Assembly: GCA_013396525.1 (NCBI GenBank)
Contig: VWYX01000619.1
Span: 186,001-250,000 of the forward strand
Origin: Chaetorhynchus papuensis
Taxonomy: Eukaryota > Chordata > Aves > Passeriformes > Rhipiduridae
DNA length: 64,000 nt
Direction of reading: 5' to 3'
Below are positions 10,917-23,100 of the stretch, piece by piece. Both the position numbers and the translations under genes were made by a program. Within the stretch, counting starts at the first letter, position 1, and every line of letters begins with the position of its first letter. Under the pieces are notes generated by a model that was given only the letters and a program-made list of their open reading frames with translations, was not told where the DNA came from and did no database searches.

Positions 10917-13900
10917 CTGCAAGATGTAATGGAACCCAGATTAAATTCGTTGAAGATAGGAACAAAGAGGAAGGTATCGGTTTGGATTTGTACAGCAAGC
11001 TCAGAATTTCTGAATCCTTGTTATTTATGAAAAGGACGGCTTCACCTCATACCACTGAAAGTCAAATTTCTGTATAGAATCATGGAATCCCAGAATAGAT
11101 TGGTTTGAAATGGACCTTAAAGCTCATCTTGTTCCACTCCCCTGCCAAGGGCAGGGACACTTCCACTATCCCAGGTTGCTCCAAGCCCTGTCCAGCCTGG
11201 CCTTGGACAGTTCAGGGATGGGGCAGCCACAGCTTCTTTGGCAAACCTCTGTCAATGTTTCACCACGCTCTGAGTAAAGAATTTCTTCCTGGCACCTCAT
11301 CTAAATCTCTCCCATTTTAGTTTAAAACTATTGTCCCTTATCCAACCACTATCTGCCTGTCTAAAAAGTCCTTCTCCCTCCTTCTAGTAAGCCCCCTTTA
11401 GGGATTGGAAGAGGCTCTGGGATCTCCCCAGAGCCATCTCTTCCCCAGGCTTAACACCAGCAGCTTGCTCAGCCTTTCTCCAGAGCAGAGGTGCTCCAGC
11501 ACTTGGAGCATCTTCAGGGCCTTCTCTGGGCCCACTCTAACATGTCCACATCTTTCCTGTGCTGAGGACACGTTGAAAATGCATTTAATCCCTAATACTA
11601 GTAAGCTATGACATCAGTCCTCTGCAGCTCCTGTGCACCTGCAAATATTTCCAGAGAAGATAAAGCTTTAAAAGCCACTTGTAGAAACTAGGCAAATGAC
11701 AAACTCCTCTAGACCAGGAGGTAAATATGACAATGCATCTTTATCCTGAATTTGCCAGGAAAAAGAGTTCTCCATGGAGGAAGAAGGATATTACTCTGCA
11801 GGTCTGAGCCCAATGCAAAACAACAGCAAAGCTATTTCTTGCATATTTTGAACCACTCTCATTAAGGAATAACAACTGTTTCCTTCCTAATATTTTGAAA
11901 AATAAACAGCTAAGCAGACCTGCCATGGTTCAAAGACTCCCTCAGTTACACCAGCTGTTGTTCTGGGTCCTGGGTCCTACTGACATCAAAGAACTTCTCT
12001 AGGATAAAGACAGTGGAATAATGTGTCTCAGCTGTATGGCTCCAACCCATGGCTTTCTGTTTGCTGGAAGCTGGTATAATTTGCAGCAAAATATTATATA
12101 TAAACCCATTAGGGGATAAAGTAAAACAAAAGCACACGGAAGAGTAAAAATATGGGAAGCTTTGGGTAATTTCTCCTATGCTTCATTTGCATTCTGACAA
12201 CCCCATCCTTTGCTTTGTATTACCATTATTATCCATACCCTGCTTGTATGCATTTTTATATTTTTGACATCCAAATTTAAAAAAAAATTACCATCAATGA
12301 CTTTCAGTCTTGCAGAGGCATATGTTGCACCATACTTATTTTTGGTGTGGCAGATGTAAATGCCTTCATCTGATTTTTTGAGGCCTTGAATCTGCAGCCA
12401 GCCTGTCACTCCATACTTCTGAGGCCCACCTCTTGCCTTTGAGAAGGAAAGAAATGGTTGAAATTAAGTAGCTAGGAGACACCACGATATTTCTCAAAAT
12501 AATTGTGGATGGATTAAACATCATTAAAACCTTTGCTTTTTTTTTTTTTTTTAATGCCATCAGGCTTTGATTCTGCTGGTTCCTGCTGCTCTGTGTTTTA
12601 CCTTCTCACTGCTCTGCACCTCTGAGTTCCTGCTTTCCCACCTCTGCCCTCCCAGCTCCAGTGCCCTGCACAGTGCTCTCATTCCTGTTCCTCTTCATGC
12701 CACTGTTCCCAGAGCTCCTCCACCTCTTGTCCCAGCACCTCTCGCTGCTCCTTCAAAGCGTTGCCCCCTATGCTCAGGCTCAGCAGTTTCTTTAGGGTGA
12801 GATGGGGAGTGGGTCTGGGTGGGCTGTTAGTGCCAAGGGGACCTGACCCAGCTGGCACTCACAGCCAGGTTTTATGGATTGGTGTGACATTCCATGGGAG
12901 CTTCCACACTTCACGACAATCAGTTTCACCTGGCTTGGACTGAAGCCTCCTAAAGGGGTGAGCTTTATTTTCCAAACAAATAACTGAAACACCTTAAGAG
13001 ATGTTAACAGAGATGCCCTCGAGCTGGATGTATCAATGAGAGGGGTGAACAGGGAGTCATTTTGGCCTCTGGGGTTACCAGTGTTTGCATGTGGCTCCTT
13101 GCATCATTGTCTCTCAGCAACCTAATCCCACCTATGTTCATGTTTCCTCTGGAAAAATTTCTAAACATCTTAGACTTTTAGTACTTTGGTATTTTTGGCA
13201 CTTCAGTTAGCTTTTTCTGTGTTTATTCTCTCTACCTTTTTGTTCAGGTTGTGGCCCATGTCCACTGGATCTGGCTGCTTTTGGGCTGTATCCCGAAATT
13301 TGCCATGCATTTCACTGCCTGGTCTCTGCTCATGTTCTCTGTCCATTGGAGAAGTCTGGCAGGAGGCCTTACCAAAGGCTTCAGCCTTCCTGCAGCTGCC
13401 TGTACAGCTGGCATCGTTTGCTCATCTCCCCAGAATTTTATTTCCGTTTAAAAGAGTTAACATTTTGATTTATTTGATTTCAGCTCAAACTTTCAGCCTA
13501 GTTCTAGATTTGCTTGAAGCCCCTACTAATGCCATTCTACTCTTCCCCCTTAGATTAAAGCACCACGGCTTCCATAAAATGACCAAGATTCTTTGCTTTC
13601 CTGGTGAATGCCTCGGGGACAAAACCCAAATAACAGGCCTCCAGGAATAGCATCTTGCAAAAGGGAACTTTAAATACCTGTCAGAATTGGGCTTCCTGCA
13701 TCTAGAGCAGTAAAAGTGCTGCAAACAGCCATCCTTCCTAGAATGCTCCTTCTTTCAGCTCAGTTTTTTCAGTGTCAGACCTACATAAAGAGATTCTTCC
13801 ATCTTTTCTTTCCCTGCAGCAGCCCAGATTAAGCACCTGCTCCTCTTCCCAAACCCTGTGCAATGGTAAATTCAAGTTTTACCTGAACTGAGACGTGGGT

Positions 13901-16900
13901 GTCATCTCCTGGCAGAAACATTTTATTCCCCTTTTTTTTCCATTCAAGCTGTGGCATAGGATAGGCTGACACCTCACAGCCAAAAATGACATCATTGCCA
14001 GTGTAATTCTGGGCATCCTGAGGCGGCATGGAAATAACAGGAGCTGCAAAGAACCGACAGCAGTGCTTTAGAACACAGTGCACAAAAGAACACAAACACA
14101 GGAGCAAGTGACGTTAATCCCTGCTAATACCCTGTTAATACCATCAGACTGCATTTGCCTTTTGCCTCTCACACACTGTGAAGAGCCACAAGTGATTCCA
14201 AGCATCTTTTACATCTCAGAAAACCTTGTGTCTGTGCTTTCTAAAAATGCTTATTCAAGGCTGTTTTTCCCCTTGCAGATGATTGTGGAACCTGAGTTGA
14301 AATTAAGGGTTTAATTTTGCCCCATGAGCTCTCATCGTGGAGCAGGCTCGGGGCCCCCAGCAGAGCTGCCAATACCCGACCTGGGCTTCAGAGGAAAGCA
14401 CAAGAAATTATTCAGCACACAAGTCACAGAGTGATTTGATGGTATGATAGCTCTGAGTGTGTTACATTTTGGTTAGCTAAAAGCCAAAATACTGCCATTG
14501 CTGGCTTGTCAGGTTTGTTTTCTGAGTACATCATTGCCTTGAAGCTGCTAAACCATTGTCCAGCACTATTACCCATGGAAGCCACAAGTTACAGAATAAC
14601 AGCATTAATGCATTTTACATTTATCCTCAATTGCTACTGATGTCACCCAATATTCGTGTTAGGAATGAAAGGGATTGAAATCAAATCATTTCTATGAGGC
14701 TTCACGTTATGCTTATCATACCTGATACATTTCCACTTTCTTGTTTCCTCGTGTCCTCTTACCGTCACCCCCTCCGGTGTTTATTGATTACCTCGGAATT
14801 CTCCTTTTTCCCCGTTCCCGAAGCAAAAGCTGCCGGCAGCCACGAGAGGGAGCCAGCCCGGGGACTGGGAGGCGCTGGAGCCACAACGCATCCATAGCCC
14901 GGTGCCTTCACAACCCATCCCCGGTGCCTCCATCACCCATCCCCGGTCCCTCACACCTGATCGCACACCCATCCCTCTCTGGGCGTGTGTGAGCGTACTG
15001 CTCATCTCCTGTGTTAACAGGGCATGATGATGTTCGGCGGCACAGACACCGCTAGCACAGATTTCCTGTTTTGGAGATCTCTGCTTTTTTTCCCCTGATC
15101 TATTTGTCGACAACAAGAAATGTTTTCCCTATGAAAATCTGTTTTCTATCTATTTCCAGACCAGTGCTCAAAAAAGAATGCATTTTCTGGGCCATTGGGC
15201 CTGTATTTAATTAATGATATTTTTTTTCCACGGATCCCAGATGCTTGGAAATAGAAACTTAAAGTAAATAATTAATATATTTTTACTTGTAATATTTGAA
15301 TCATTACCTAGGTGCAGAACTTATGTTTTGGCATTTGAAATTGTAACAGCCTGTTCCATGTTTTCAAGCAATAATTTATAACACATATGTCAGTTTTTCA
15401 GGATTGGTGTCTGTGCAGCAAATATTAAACACATACTGATTAAAATTAATTACAAACAAATTATACAGAAAACGATCGATTTTCCCATTTATAAATGCCT
15501 CATTAAACAATGTTGCTACTTGTCAAAAGTAAGATTTTTCAAACTAGGAAACTTAAACCCCTAAATGCTTTTTCTTTCATGAGAACTGTACATTTAGAAT
15601 CTATTACCTATCTATGAATCCTGTATTCAAATCAGCATTAACTGAATATCTTGGATGAGCACTTTTTCTCCTATGAACTGATCACAGAGGGTCTGATATT
15701 AAAACATACTTTTAAATCTTAAAATTAATTTAAACCTCACTCCTTTTAATGATACATCCACTGTAGTTAAGCCTAAAACGTACAAAAGAAACCAGATGTC
15801 CACACTGACTCACAGGAGTTCTTTGAATTGTTGCCACACAGAGAGTGTAAAAACCCTTTCAAACAAGCTTTCAAACAGATGTTGCCTGGTGAGTATTTTT
15901 GTTGTGCTGTTAACTCAGGTGTCCTGTGGATGCCCCGACAACGCTGACGTGTGGCCAAGCACTGGGTGCTGCCCCTGTCACTGTCCCCAGCCATGGCTCA
16001 GCCCAGCGAGGCCACGGGAACACATCTGGAGCCTGAAGGACACCACAAAGGTCTGAGTTAGAAATCCCCATTACAGCTGTCCAGCACTGCCTACCGTACA
16101 CCAGGATATTCCGCACTGGAAATACCCCTCTTGCCTTTATCCGCGAGGAGAACCCCGCACACAGCTCGGAAACGCCTGGGCGTGGTCCGTCCCAGCCGCT
16201 GAGTGCGGGGCTGACCAGGGGCGACATCACCCGAGACCAAACTCATCGCGAGCAGGAGTTCGGATCCAACCACACGGCCCTTTCTGAACCTGAACCCACC
16301 ACCAGCATTCATTATCCACTCCAACTTGAAGCGCCTTCAGAAATAAAACACTGCAAGTCTCACAACATCATTTTGCTGTGTTTTGTGGAAGAAAATTGAA
16401 GTAATGTTCTACAATTTAAACAGAAGTTTATAAACTTTGGTTTTGAGTGTTTCAGGTTTTGTGTTCAGACAAGTTCTCCCATTCACATCTGTGTGTACTT
16501 TGTTTGCATAACTGATTAGAAACAGAGCTTTACTGTTACGATAACCTGTCATTTTGATTCCTGGAGTAGATAAATTTTTGTTGATAGCTATGGAAAATGT
16601 TCTGATGTCCCAGTGTCCAGAGCTGAATGGGCAGGAGCTGCATCTTTTCCTTTTCCTGTCAGTCATGAATTATCCCTATGTGTTACAGAAGATGTAAACC
16701 AGAAGCCAGGAAAAGTCAAAATATTGTTGTACCTTTCACAATCAACCCAATATCACTCCAGACCAATTCATTATATAATTAATAGGAATCTTTTTTCTCA
16801 TATTGTATATTTTTAATTTTTGCTAATCTATGTCTGTTTAGACGGAAATGGCAGAAAACTTTGTAGCTTGGTTATTTGTTTTTACTCCAAAATTTACACT

Positions 16901-19900
16901 TAAAATAAAACATGTGGCACACCTAAATATAAAGAGAACCACTGCTAGACTGTTCTGCTACTTCATTAAATTACCAATGATAAATGTTTGAATGTGAATG
17001 GGGATGGTTTAAGTGTGGAGAATCTGTATATAATCAATGTACTTAGTAACTTTGGTAAATTATTAAATAAACTGATCAGAACTAGCTTTCAGGAAAAGAA
17101 AGGATTTTTTCGTGTTTCTTTAGTGAGCTAGGCCTTTTTCTTCTCCTTTTTCTGGCAAGAGAAGAAAGATGAAAGGCTGTACTCCTCCGATGAAAGGAGT
17201 TTATTGTTATTTATTTATTCATTGGTTGCTGTATACAATTAATCCATTTGGCATCAAGAGGAAACAGCAGATGCTTTGAAGGAGAGAAAAACAAAACAAA
17301 GGACTTTGAGCTGAGCGAAGGTTATATTTATAGCGTGGTACCAAAACCTCACAGTGCTCAGTGTTTGTCTCGCATGCAAATTGGAGTCAGGACAGCCCGT
17401 CCTGCAGCGTTCGCTGCGCTCAGAGCCAGGATCCCCGGTGCCTTTTGTCACCAGCTGTGCCCTCTCAGCCCGGGATGGAGCGCGGTGCCCTCTCAGCCCG
17501 GGATGCTGCGGGCGGGGCCGGCCTGGCGGCTCCCGGGACAGCCGCGCCCGATGCAGCCCCGCCGAGCCCCGCTGTACCCCTCCGAGCCCCTCCGAGCCCC
17601 GCCGTGCCCCTCCGAGCCCCGCTGTGCCCCTCCGAGCCCCGCGCTCGCCGAGCGCCCCGGGCTCCGGCCGGGCTCTGAAGCCTCCGAGCCGGCGGGGGAG
17701 CGGCAGCTCGGGGAGAGGAGAAGGGCGTTTGTGACGGGCAGCTCGGGGAGAGGAGAAGGGCGTTTGTGACCCCGTGGCTGCCAGCCCAGCACCCTGCCCA
17801 GGCTCCAGGGCTCTGCCCAGCTCGGACATGCTCCAGCCGGGCGCTCTCCTCCGCCACAGCCTCTTTCTTAACTAAACTCTGTGCAGCACCGGCACGGCTG
17901 TGAGCTTTCCGCAGGCTTCTGTGCAATTCAGTAAGCTGAGCTAAGTTAGGATAATTCTCTGCATTCCTGGAGAGAGGCTCCAGCTTTTCTGGGCAGCCAG
18001 GAAAGCAGCGGGAAAGGGCTGGGGGTGATGCCTGCATGCAGAGCAGAGCAGCTGAGCTCCTTCCCTCTGCTTGAGGAGCAGCAGTGTGATGCGCCTCGGG
18101 GCGCCTGGGGGCCTGCTGGATGGATGACACCAGCAATTAAAAGTGGTAGTAGTTCCAAATGAAAGTCTCTTGTACGGGGCCAGTTTTGTTAAATTAATTA
18201 GAGAGACCACTGCTTTAAGCCCGTGTGCCTGAGCAGCTGCCGGTGCTGCAAAGTTACCGGCACTCGCTAAGGGAGTGGCACTTCTGGCCGAAACCTTGCT
18301 GCAGTGGTTATGCCACAAGAACTGTGGCTACTTAATCCCAAACAAGGACGCCTTCCCAAGGCTAACAGGCTTTCAGCTGTCCTGCAGGCTGGCATGCATG
18401 TCCCTTCCCTGACAAGCCTCATTTCACAGCTTAATACCCTGATAGCAAATAAAGGATTCTTTAAAGGATCTTTCTCTTGCAGCTAGAGAAAGAGGAAAGA
18501 AGCCTGATATTAGCTCTTCATCACTTTTCCTTTTAGGTGTTCCATATTCACTGTTCATTCAATATAAAACCACAGCCTACAGTCTAAAACTGCTAGAGAG
18601 GAGTGGGTAAAATGTACCCGAGTTACTCCCTTATGTAATCCTTTGCCAGAGCTGCAATTTCAGACTCCCAGAACTGTGACCCATTTGTGACCCACAGACC
18701 TCTACTAGTTACTTCATTTGAGAAAATATTTGATTAACTTAAAAAATCACAGTAATTTCTCATGCAGAAACAAACAAAAGCCTCTTCACATTTTCATTTT
18801 ATAGTCGTGTCTCAAGTGAAAGATGCCCAGGAGTAATGACTTGTAGTAATGTAAAGAATGGGAACAGCGTATGAGCAGGAAGCAGGAGTTCCCTGTAAGC
18901 CCACCTAAGAATCCTTCCCCTAACAATCATCAGAGACAACTCTGCATTCTGAGTCCTTTAGGGAAATTGTTTCAGCTTGATTCTGTTCTAATATTTGGAT
19001 TTGTATTTCATGGGTTAGATAGATTTTATGATGATTCTGAATTGGATTATTTTGGACCTTTTTGGTAAAAAGAACAGAACTGTTAATTAAACCTCATCTT
19101 CTTCTATTGCCCCTGCTTCACTGCTTCACTGTATCCTCACAGGTGGATACACACATGCATCCGTATAGATGTATACCTATTGAGATAGATATATAGATAT
19201 ATATAGATATATATATCGATATATTTATAAAAATATAAATGAAATCTGCTTTATTATCACCACTTTACAATCAGGTCAGTTCTCTTATAATAACAATCAT
19301 TTGCCCATTCTTCCCAGACTATCCTATCTGTTTACTGATACCCAAATACCCATACAACTTTTGTAGAAAAGAAATCATACTCTGGTTATTCAGAACAGAC
19401 CCAGTCTGTAGATTGATGGCTCATTAGTCCCCATGAGATTTAATCCACTAGTCTAATAGAGAGGCTTATAACGTACGAGATTAAGTACCAGATGATGAAC
19501 CACATGCTTAGCACTAAGTAGTATTATAAGAGAATAATGGTAATTATAACAAAAACACAGGATTAGTTTAATGAAGTTAGACTGGAGTAGCTAGTAACAC
19601 ATCTGAAGATAAGAATCAGCTCTTTTTTTAGTTTGGAAGTGCCTCTGTACACATTACCTGATTCACATGGCCCTTTATGTTTCATGCTGATGTTTCTTTT
19701 CCCAGCATAAGCCTTGTTGAATTGACAGATGTTTTCGTAGGTTTTCCCTTCAGGTCCACAGATGCTCTCTTGAGATTTGCACACACACTGGGGTTCAGGG
19801 ACTTCCCCAAACCTTGCTTCATCAGCATCCAGCCTGCACTCGAGGTGATCCCCACACTGCCCATAGAAATGATTGCCCTGGTCCAAGTCGCAGATCTGAC

Positions 19901-20114
19901 CTTCCACGTTCCCACACTCCGGGCAGCAGCCGCAGCGATCCAGCACAGTCCCGGCTGGACAGTCCTTAGGCTCAGAGCAGAGTGCCAAATCACATTTTCC
20001 ACAACCATCCCCTTCCCTTAACAGCCTCCACCAGCCTCGGTGGTATAAGGCAGGGAAACTCTGTGAAACCTGTACCAGTGCTACCAGCACAGCTGTAACC
20101 ATCCGGTGCTTCAT
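10771..20114 (-). CDS. KAZALD1-like: KAZALD1-like secreted IGFBP/Kazal/Ig protein, 4 coding exons
   Basis: Joining 20114-19658, 14043-13883, 12436-12292 and 10916-10771 gives 909 nt, 302 residues plus stop, close to human KAZALD1 (304 as I recall). Layout: signal peptide 1-19; IGFBP N-terminal domain about 38-110 with CGCCPEC at 61-67; Kazal-like domain about 110-150; Ig domain about 153-254 with Cys175, Trp187 and Cys235 in a DEGIYIC motif; acidic tyrosine-rich tail 274-302. N-glycosylation sequons are at Asn141 and Asn165. Shared phrases with KAZALD1 include HFYGxC, GPCESG, VIFGCEV, LPGDD and VTGWLQIQ. The family is extracellular and tied to insulin-like growth factor binding and skeletal or regenerative growth. 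It is a paralogue of KAZALD1 rather than its syntenic orthologue, since human KAZALD1 is on 10q24; fish have extra kazald genes. All introns have GT-AG ends and matching phases. Confidence 0.92.
11074..11572 (-). mobile_element. CR1 LINE 3' fragment in KAZALD1-like intron 3
   Basis: The plus strand reads TAGAATCATGGAATCCCAGA, then phrases such as GGACCTTAAAGCTCATCTTG, TCCAGCCTGGCCTTGGACA, and GCTCAGCCTTTCTCCAGAGC. These are the reverse complement of the 3' end of avian CR1 retroposons. It is 5'-truncated, in the same orientation as the host gene, and has no reverse transcriptase open frame. Confidence 0.88.
12292..12436 (-). CDS. KAZALD1-like: KAZALD1-like coding exon 3 (second half of Ig domain)
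   Basis: Acceptor TTTCCTTCTCAAAG; codons ARGGPQKYGVTGWLQIQGL continue to LKKSDEGIYICHTKN and end in KVID plus one base, 145 nt. Donor GTAATT. The D-E-G-x-Y-x-C pattern is the classical Ig F-strand signature. Confidence 0.93.
12437..13882 (-). other. KAZALD1-like intron 2
   Basis: It contains a T-run at about 12538-12553 and otherwise unique sequence. I see no gene or repeat family in it. Confidence 0.6.
13883..14043 (-). CDS. KAZALD1-like: KAZALD1-like coding exon 2 (first half of Ig domain)
   Basis: Acceptor TTCTTTGCAG; the exon completes a split Ala codon and encodes PVISMPPQDAQNYTG through DTHVSVQ, 161 nt. It ends at phase 0 with donor GTAAAA. It contains the first Ig cysteine (VIFGCEV) and the core tryptophan (LEWKKKG). 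Confidence 0.93.
17560..17645. repeat. Minisatellite based on CCCCTCCGAGCCCCGC
   Basis: Several imperfect copies of CCGAGCCCCGCTGTGCCCCT and shorter variants lie end to end. They produce proline/alanine-rich open frames that are not genes. Confidence 0.8.
17702..17770. repeat. 35-nt perfect tandem duplication
   Basis: Two adjacent copies begin GGCAGCTCGGGGAGAGGAGA and end in GTTTGTGAC, the second starting at 17737. Confidence 0.9.
19181..19240. repeat. AT/GATA-type microsatellite
   Basis: Runs of ATATAGATAT and ATATATAT with interruptions. Confidence 0.85.
19658..20114 (-). CDS. KAZALD1-like: KAZALD1-like coding exon 1 (signal peptide, IGFBP and Kazal domains)
   Basis: The start is the ATG at 20114 (MKHRMVTAVLVALVQVSQSF), which opens a typical signal peptide and has A at -3. 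Directly upstream is a pyrimidine-rich stretch ending CTCTCAAG, which could be the acceptor of a 5'-UTR intron. The exon ends in TCAG before donor GTAATG, phase 1, after GPCES. It encodes 152 residues with 18 cysteines in the IGFBP-N and Kazal regions. Confidence 0.92.
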
Positions 20115-23100
20115 CTTGAGAGTGTAACAAAAAGCAGAAAAGGTCCTTGGAGTAAAGCCAGGAAGAGGAAAAAACAGCAAACCAAAAAAAAGAGCAAGCT
20201 AGTGAGAGAAAAACATCACAATCCTGGTTTTGTTTTAGAAAATAAGCTACTCCGAACACAGGCTTTAAGAAAAAAATAGCATCAGATTTCTAATCTGGAA
20301 CTGATAATAAAAATGCATAAAAACCCAGCAGCTTTTCTCTAAAGCAGTTTGGAATGTGAGTACTGCTTGCACAGAGACCAAACTGCCCCTTCTGACAGCT
20401 GAGTCGAAGCTCCCTGAAAAGCTGTTTGCTCTGTGTCTCATTGAGCCAAATTTGAAAAGCCTTGCTCTACTGAAACATTACATTGCAACTATCCTAGAAA
20501 GGGGAACAGGGTAAAGCAGTGCAAAATGAAAAAATTAACTGGAGGAGTGGTCCTCCCCTCCATCAGGCAAAATAGATGGTCACAAAAAGATAAATATGTG
20601 TACAAAGTAGCACCTAAAATCCCAGTGCCCTGGGGCTTAGACAGGACTCTAGAGCTTGGTGCAACACCAAATGTGATCCGTTACTGATCACAGCTAGGGG
20701 TTCTGAATTAACACTTTATTTACAGGCTCTATACAAGAAAGAGGCAATCCATGACAGCTGGAATCGACTTTAAACTCTCGGGTTTAAGATGAAAGATGCC
20801 TGTAACCATTAAAAAGCCCATTGTTCTCTCTCCATATATTTTCTTTTCCGCATTTACGGGTGGCCATGCTTTGCAACACAAAATAATGTGGTCCATGTTT
20901 GGCTCTAAGAACAATGTGCAAAAAGTTTAGAGCACAGGCAAACACGAGCAAACTGCCACAGCTTCAAAAGGAGATTCTGCTGAAGTGCTAGATGCTGTGC
21001 TCATCTTTTCAAAGCTCTTCTCTTCCTTAGTTTCTTAAAAGGTACTTACACTGCAGGTTATGAAGGAAGATGAAAGAGGTAACTAGGATTTCTTTCCGTG
21101 CTTTTTCTGTGTGTATGTGTCTGCCAATTCAGGGAAATGGCTTTGCAAGGTCACTTCTCACCAGGTGTTGCACTGTTCTTTGTCCATCTCAGGATTTAGA
21201 TGTGCTCTCCATCTCCTGGCAGAAATCCCCCTTCCCTTGCCCTGCTGATGAGATTTTGTGTCTGTAGCCCACAGGCTGCTGTCACCATTGTTCAAACCAC
21301 ATGCAGCTCACCAGCAATTCTTCTTCCTGGCTGTGGAGGTAGAAGTGAAGCATCACAGACCTGCAGCCCCTGCAAGCATGGCTCAATGCCATGGGTCAAG
21401 GATCACCACCGTCTACAAAGGAAATGTCTCTCTGAGTTAGCTTAAAATAACCCTACGTGCATCACAGTTTGAAGATAAACATAAAACTAAGACATTGTTA
21501 GCAAGCTGAAATAAAAGAGAAGTCACACTTGTGCCTTCTTTTCCTAAAATCTTCCACAAGCAGTTTCCCCCCTTTTTTTATCCATGGTGTGTAACTGCTT
21601 TCAGAAGCTCAGTGAAGGATGTGTTCTGTTGTACCAGCCTTGCATCCTCTGGCTGCATTCACAAAGGCAAATCTTTTGAGCTCGTATGTTTACTTTTCAT
21701 CCCAAACATTTCCACGGCTTTTCCCAAATTCAGCTCCATACCTTCTGCACCATTTGAGATTACCCCTTCCTTTGAGATAAGTGGCTGGCTGCTTCAAAAT
21801 CACTTCCTTCTCCCGAACAGCACATAATGCAATTTCTCCCAGCCTACACCAACAGCATTTCTCAGAGCCAGCCTGGAGACACCTCCAGGGCACTGGTTGT
21901 TTTTCCTGTGATCACTGGGATAATTCATATTCTGTAGTGCAAGTTTTTGCTTTGAACTCTGAATCAGACTGTAAACGAGTAAATTATGTGTGTAATTGAT
22001 GCTTTTAACATTGAGAGTTATGAAAAAAAGTAACTACTGAATTTAATGAGAAATTGATTCTTTTGTCTTGTTTAAAGAGTTTTCATATTTCTTTATCAAG
22101 TCCTAATTGGACTTCAGTTTTGCATTATAGCATCTACTCACCACAGTCTGTTTCATTACCTGTCTGCACAGCTGTGGGGGATAAGAATCTACAGGACAAG
22201 GATTTGCTAAGGCTCCTCATATGAAGTAAAGGAATGTTTATAGGGGGGAAGCCATATGTGCAAAGTGGAGCCAAAGCAGGAAGGGCTGCAGGGCAGCACC
22301 ACCCCCGGTAAGGGTGAGCTTTGTCTGGCATTCCTCAGGAAACCTGGGATCTTAGGGCTGTAAAACAGTGAGTGTATTGCAAGGAAGTACCTCATGTGAG
22401 CTGGCACAGCAGAAACTCATCATAGATATCCTAGAAAGCATTTTTGGCATTTACCTGACTCACGTAATCTGAATTCTTGGTGGGTTCAGCCTCTAAATTA
22501 AGAACTGGAAGTGCCTATGGTCTCTTTTAAACAGCTGCCAGCTGGCAGATGATCTGCAGCTGAAGGTTACTTGGTCACAGATTCCTGAGATCACCTGGAA
22601 CAAATTGAGGTTAAAGCACGGTGGTATGACATGGAGAAAGGGCCTGGTAACTCTCTGAATGTCTTTCATTACCAAGCCAGCTGTGACAAGCTGAGGAGAA
22701 CTCCCCTCACTGGATGGATGTGTGGCAGTCAGAGCAAGAGGAGGGGGAGGGAGAGAGAGAGAAAGATGCACAGCTGGGTTTGAAGAGGCACGTTAAAGGC
22801 ATAGTTCCATCTGCTTCAGGAATAAAATATACATTATTTCAGTGTGTCTCTAATCCCTGAAGCTTGCTTTGGTAGGGAAAAGTGTTGATTTTCAGCACAG
22901 ATCTTGAATTACCCTAAATATCTCCCAGAACGAACCACAAGCAACAGTGGATTAATGTCACTGGTGGAGCTGCAGGACAAACAGCGCAGTGCCCTGTGCT
23001 TTTCACACAGCAGCCCCCACAAGCTGCCCACAGGGCTGAGGGCACAGGAGACCTCAGAGCCCCCAGCGAGGGCAGGAGGCTGCAGGGATGGGGAGCCAGC

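Larger units (their letters stand above)
17390..17840. promoter_or_regulatory. CpG-rich patch with tandem repeats in KAZALD1-like intron 1
   Basis: The stretch is CpG-rich compared with its AT-rich flanks. It includes a twice-used phrase TGCCCTCTCAGCCCGGGATG (about 17457 and 17486), a CCCCTCCGAG-based minisatellite and a 35-nt tandem duplication. It could be an alternative promoter or only a GC-rich repeat cluster. Confidence 0.4.
14044..19657 (-). other. KAZALD1-like intron 1
   Basis: A large intron with AT-rich parts (about 15120-15780 and 16380-17230), a GC-rich CpG patch at 17390-17840 and an AT microsatellite at 19181-19240. No other exon was recognised. Confidence 0.6.

Noticed and set aside
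17248..18136. Open frames of 99-223 codons in KAZALD1-like intron 1
   Set aside because: They are low-complexity Pro/Ser/Arg translations of the GC-rich repeat cluster.
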